The position numbers and the translations under genes were made by a program. Positions 61,786 to 64,000 of a stretch of 64,000 nucleotides of DNA are shown here, piece by piece. The stretch is from contig CAIYWC010000064.1 in assembly GCA_903929795.1 (NCBI GenBank), positions 1 to 64,000 on the forward strand, in the 5' to 3' direction. Position 1 is the stretch's first letter. Each line of letters begins with the position of its first letter. The DNA comes from an uncultured Myxococcales bacterium (GTDB taxonomy: Bacteria > Myxococcota_A > UBA9042). Under the pieces are notes generated by a model, which was not told the origin of the DNA, did not search any database, and worked only from the letters and a program-made list of their open reading frames with translations.

Positions 61786-63009
61786 ATGAGCGTCGCCGTG
61801 CTTGTCGCCCCGTATTTTCAGGAAAACACGCTGCGCTACCTCGAAGCGCTGGCAGATCTGCCGGGTGTGCGCGCGGTGGTGGTTTCCAGCGACCCGGCCG
61901 AGCGGCTGCCGCCCGAACTGTTCAAGCGCCTTGCTGGGCATTTTCGCGTGGCAAATTGCATGGATGGCGGCCAGCTGGCGCAGGCGTGCAAAACGATCGG
62001 TCGCTCGGTCGGGCCGGTCAAACGGCTGCTGGGCGTGCTGGAGCAGCTGCAGGTGCCGCTGGCGGAAGCTCGCGAGATTGTGGGTATTCCTGGGATGCAC
62101 GCCCGTGCGGCCCGCAACTTTCGGGACAAGGCGCAGATGAAGAAAGTGCTGCGCGAGGCGGGGCTGCCCTGCGCGCGCAGCCGGCTGATTGAGAACGACG
62201 AAGACGCTTGGAAGCTCACGGAAGAAGTGGGTTTTCCGATCATCGTCAAGCCCGTGGACGGCCTGGGATCGCGCGCAACGTGGCGGATCGCCAACGAAGT
62301 CGAGCTTCGCAACGCCTTGAAGTCGCTGAAGCCGAGCCTGGATCGGCCGCTGCAGGGCGAGGAATTCGTGCTGGGCAGCGAGCACACTTGCGAGACGGTG
62401 ACCGTGCAGGGGCGACCGGTCTGGCATTCCGGCACGCACTACTTGCCGGGGCCGCTGGAAGTGCTTGAAAATCCGTGGATTCAGTACTGCGTGCTGTTGC
62501 CGCGCGAGGCGGATCTGCCGATGTTTCGCGATTTTTGGCCGATCAACACCGCGGCGCTGACCGCGCTGGGGATGGAGACCGGGCTGAGTCACATGGAATG
62601 GTTCGTGCGGCGCGACGGGACGCCGTGCATTTCCGAGGTGGGTGCGCGGCCGCCGGGTGTGCAGATCATGCCGCTGATGTCGCTGGCGCACGAGACCGAC
62701 ATGGTGGCGGACTGGGTGAAGCTGATGGTGAAAGGCGAATTCGAGGGGCCCGAGCGCAAGTGGTCAGTCGGCGCGGCGTTTCTGCGCGGGCAGGGCGCAG
62801 GCAAGCGCGTCAAGGGCGTGTATGGCCTGGAGCGCGCGGACGATTTGATGGGGCAATACGTGGTGGAAAAATCCCTGCCGCGCGTTGGGCAGGCGCGCGC
62901 CGATGGCTACGAAGGCGAGGGCTGGGTGATCGTCAAGGCGCCTGACACCGCGACGTGCCGGCAGGCGCTCAAGGACCTCGTGACGCGCGTGCGCGTGGAG
63001 TTGGAGTAG
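61786..63009 (+). CDS. ATP-grasp carboxylate-amine ligase, third paralogue
   Basis: Predicted ligase of 407 residues and a member of the same subfamily as the pair at 29129-31576. It shares the N-terminal VAVLVAPYFQENTLRYLEAL, NFRDKAQMKKVLREAGL, the ATP-binding strand FPIIVKPVDGLGSRAT, and the C-terminal GMETGLSHMEWF with SEVGARPPGV. Near 220 it differs (WHSGTHYLPGPLEV), which implies a separate substrate. GGAGAGA precedes the ATG. No second ligase or hydrolase is adjacent, unlike at the main cluster. The region in front holds repeat copy C and its own likely promoter. Confidence 0.88.
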   Translation: MSVAVLVAPYFQENTLRYLEALADLPGVRAVVVSSDPAERLPPELFKRLAGHFRVANCMDGGQLAQACKTIGRSVGPVKRLLGVLEQLQVPLAEAREIVGIPGMHARAARNFRDKAQMKKVLREAGLPCARSRLIENDEDAWKLTEEVGFPIIVKPVDGLGSRATWRIANEVELRNALKSLKPSLDRPLQGEEFVLGSEHTCETVTVQGRPVWHSGTHYLPGPLEVLENPWIQYCVLLPREADLPMFRDFWPINTAALTALGMETGLSHMEWFVRRDGTPCISEVGARPPGVQIMPLMSLAHETDMVADWVKLMVKGEFEGPERKWSVGAAFLRGQGAGKRVKGVYGLERADDLMGQYVVEKSLPRVGQARADGYEGEGWVIVKAPDTATCRQALKDLVTRVRVELE

Positions 63010-63340
63010 TTGCCGCGGCAAAAGCCGCCAGAACCCGAACACCCCAAGGGTCGCGGGCCGGGCTGGGGGACTGGCACTCCACCACGTGTCGAAGGTCGGG
63101 ACAGGCCAAAGGGTGTCCGCGTGCGGTTGCCAAAAGCACAGTCTGGCGCAGCGCCAGCCACGTCGCGCGAAATATCTTGAAACTACAACATATTGTCGCG
63201 ATTCGGTTACAGGCCGCCGGGCGGGAAAACGCCGCAGCGATCCGGACAGTTCGGGGTGCGCCTGTACGCCTGTCCAAGCGATGTCTGTCCGCAGGCCGCT
63301 ATTTGTTCTTGATAATCAGCTGGTTGCCCGGCATCACCGG
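63010..63340. other. Intergenic region of 331 bases, no gene seen
   Basis: Region between the convergent ATP-grasp and acyl-CoA dehydrogenase genes. It holds an AT-richer patch at 63170-63200 (AATATCTTGAAACTACAACATATTG, with CAACATATTG partly palindromic). No tRNA, small RNA or persuasive open frame was seen. It contains no clear copy of the GTCCGAAATGC repeat. Confidence 0.5.
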
Positions 63341-64000
63341 CTAGACGCCGAGCAGCTTGGTCAGGATTTCCCGCATGATTTCAGTGGTGCCGCCGCCGAT
63401 GGAGATGAGCCGCATATCGCGGAAGGCGCGGCTCACTTCGGCTTCGTCCATGTAGCCCATGCCGCCCCACAGCTGCAGGCAGCGGTCGACGACGCGGTTG
63501 GTCGTCTCGCCGCAAAAGAGCTTGGCCATCGTAATTTCGCGAAACGCGTCCTCGCCGCGCACCAGCAAATCGACGGCGCGGTAGCAGAGCTGGCGGCAGG
63601 CTTCCAGCTCGGTTTCCATCTGGACCAGCTGGTGGCGCACGACCTGGTGGCCGGTCAGCGAGCGGCCGAACGCCTTGCGGTCCTGACACCATTGGATCGT
63701 GTCGTCCAGGATCCGCTGCGCACCGGCGGTTGCCGAGACCGCGCCAACCAAGCGTTCTCCTTGGAAATTCATCATGATTGAGTAGAAGCCCTGGTTCTCT
63801 TCGCCCAGCAGGTTCTTGACCGGGATGCGGCAGTCCTCGAACGCGATCTCGGCGGTGTCGGAGCAGTGGTTGCCCATCTTCTCCAGCTTGCGCGTGACGC
63901 GATAACCCTTGGTATCCGTTGGGAACATCACCAGCGAGATGCCGCCGTGGCCGGGTTTGCCGGTCCGTACGGCCAGCGTGATGAAGTCCGCACGCGTGCC
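63341..64000 (-). CDS. Acyl-CoA dehydrogenase, C-terminal part (5' end outside window)
   Basis: FAD enzyme that desaturates acyl-CoA to trans-2-enoyl-CoA. Only the last 219 codons are present. The beta domain (DFITLAVRTG, GGISLVMFPTDTKGYRV, KMGNHCSDTAEIAFEDCRIP) and the helical C-domain (FQGERLVGAVSATAGAQRILDDTIQWCQDRKAFGRS) are typical, with the catalytic base probably Glu in GGMGYMDEAEVSRAFRDMR. It ends IGGGTTEIMREILTKLLG. The gene runs off the 3' side of the window on the plus strand, meaning its start is not seen. It is convergent with the ATP-grasp gene. Confidence 0.93.
   Translation of the reverse strand, partial: GTRADFITLAVRTGKPGHGGISLVMFPTDTKGYRVTRKLEKMGNHCSDTAEIAFEDCRIPVKNLLGEENQGFYSIMMNFQGERLVGAVSATAGAQRILDDTIQWCQDRKAFGRSLTGHQVVRHQLVQMETELEACRQLCYRAVDLLVRGEDAFREITMAKLFCGETTNRVVDRCLQLWGGMGYMDEAEVSRAFRDMRLISIGGGTTEIMREILTKLLGV

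Noticed and set aside
63299-63334. Eleven-residue minus-strand frame MPGNQLIIKNK just after the acyl-CoA dehydrogenase stop
   Set aside because: Too short to distinguish from chance and without Shine-Dalgarno support; noted only because the amino-acid sequence looks protein-like.

Overview
The window is about two-thirds G+C, densely packed and entirely bacterial. Several traits point to a deltaproteobacterial lineage, most likely Myxococcota or a close relative. These are surface lipoproteins with Asp/Ala-rich tethers, tandem CDDGxxCT-type cysteine repeats, an AgmX/PglI-type TonB-like protein, and a ferrochelatase whose cysteines sit in one internal cluster as described for Myxococcus xanthus. 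This is inference from gene content; no rRNA is present.

Layout. 1-12.5 kb: a truncated M16 zinc peptidase with a huge alanine-rich tail, aspS, a folD-gcvT-gcvH one-carbon group, a DCC-family protein, an MBL-fold hydrolase, an AttH-like secreted protein, an acyl-CoA thioesterase and an AgmX-like protein. 12.6-26.9 kb: a RadD-like helicase, the carboxynorspermidine/carboxyspermidine pair (dehydrogenase and nspC), a GH92 lipoprotein, two lipoproteins, a DRE-TIM acyltransferase followed by an RCK-2TM-RCK membrane protein, a PEGA protein and an unknown. 26.9-31.6 kb: a compact divergent cluster of a Fes-like esterase, an S51/cyanophycinase-like enzyme and two ATP-grasp ligases. 32-42 kb: ligA, tRNA-Arg(CCT), a DEAD-box helicase, a YbdK-type carboxylate-amine ligase, a membrane protein and an EmrAB-type efflux pair. 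42-52 kb: cytochrome b561, a GT-C-like protein, a formate/nitrite channel, and a six-gene minus-strand polysaccharide operon. 52-64 kb: a very large lipoprotein metzincin, speD, ftsB, a GAF histidine kinase, a frameshifted muramidase, hemH, ung, a third ATP-grasp ligase and a truncated acyl-CoA dehydrogenase.

How it fits together. The candidate new system is the ATP-grasp/S51/esterase cluster. Two paralogous ligases are transcribed away from an amidase-like and an esterase-like enzyme. A third ligase of the same family (61.8 kb) and a YbdK/GCS2 ligase (36.1 kb) lie nearby. Together they could build and trim or export a small peptide-like or amide-linked metabolite. Polyamine synthesis appears twice by different chemistry (CANSDH/NspC and SpeD). 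The 46-52 kb operon looks like surface glycan synthesis.

Regulation. I found about sixteen sigma70-like promoters, mostly TTGNCC-N16/18-TANNNT, several in divergent intergenic regions. I also found a four-copy intergenic repeat family around a GTCCGAAATGC core. I saw no CRISPR array, insertion sequence, rRNA or convincing intrinsic terminator.
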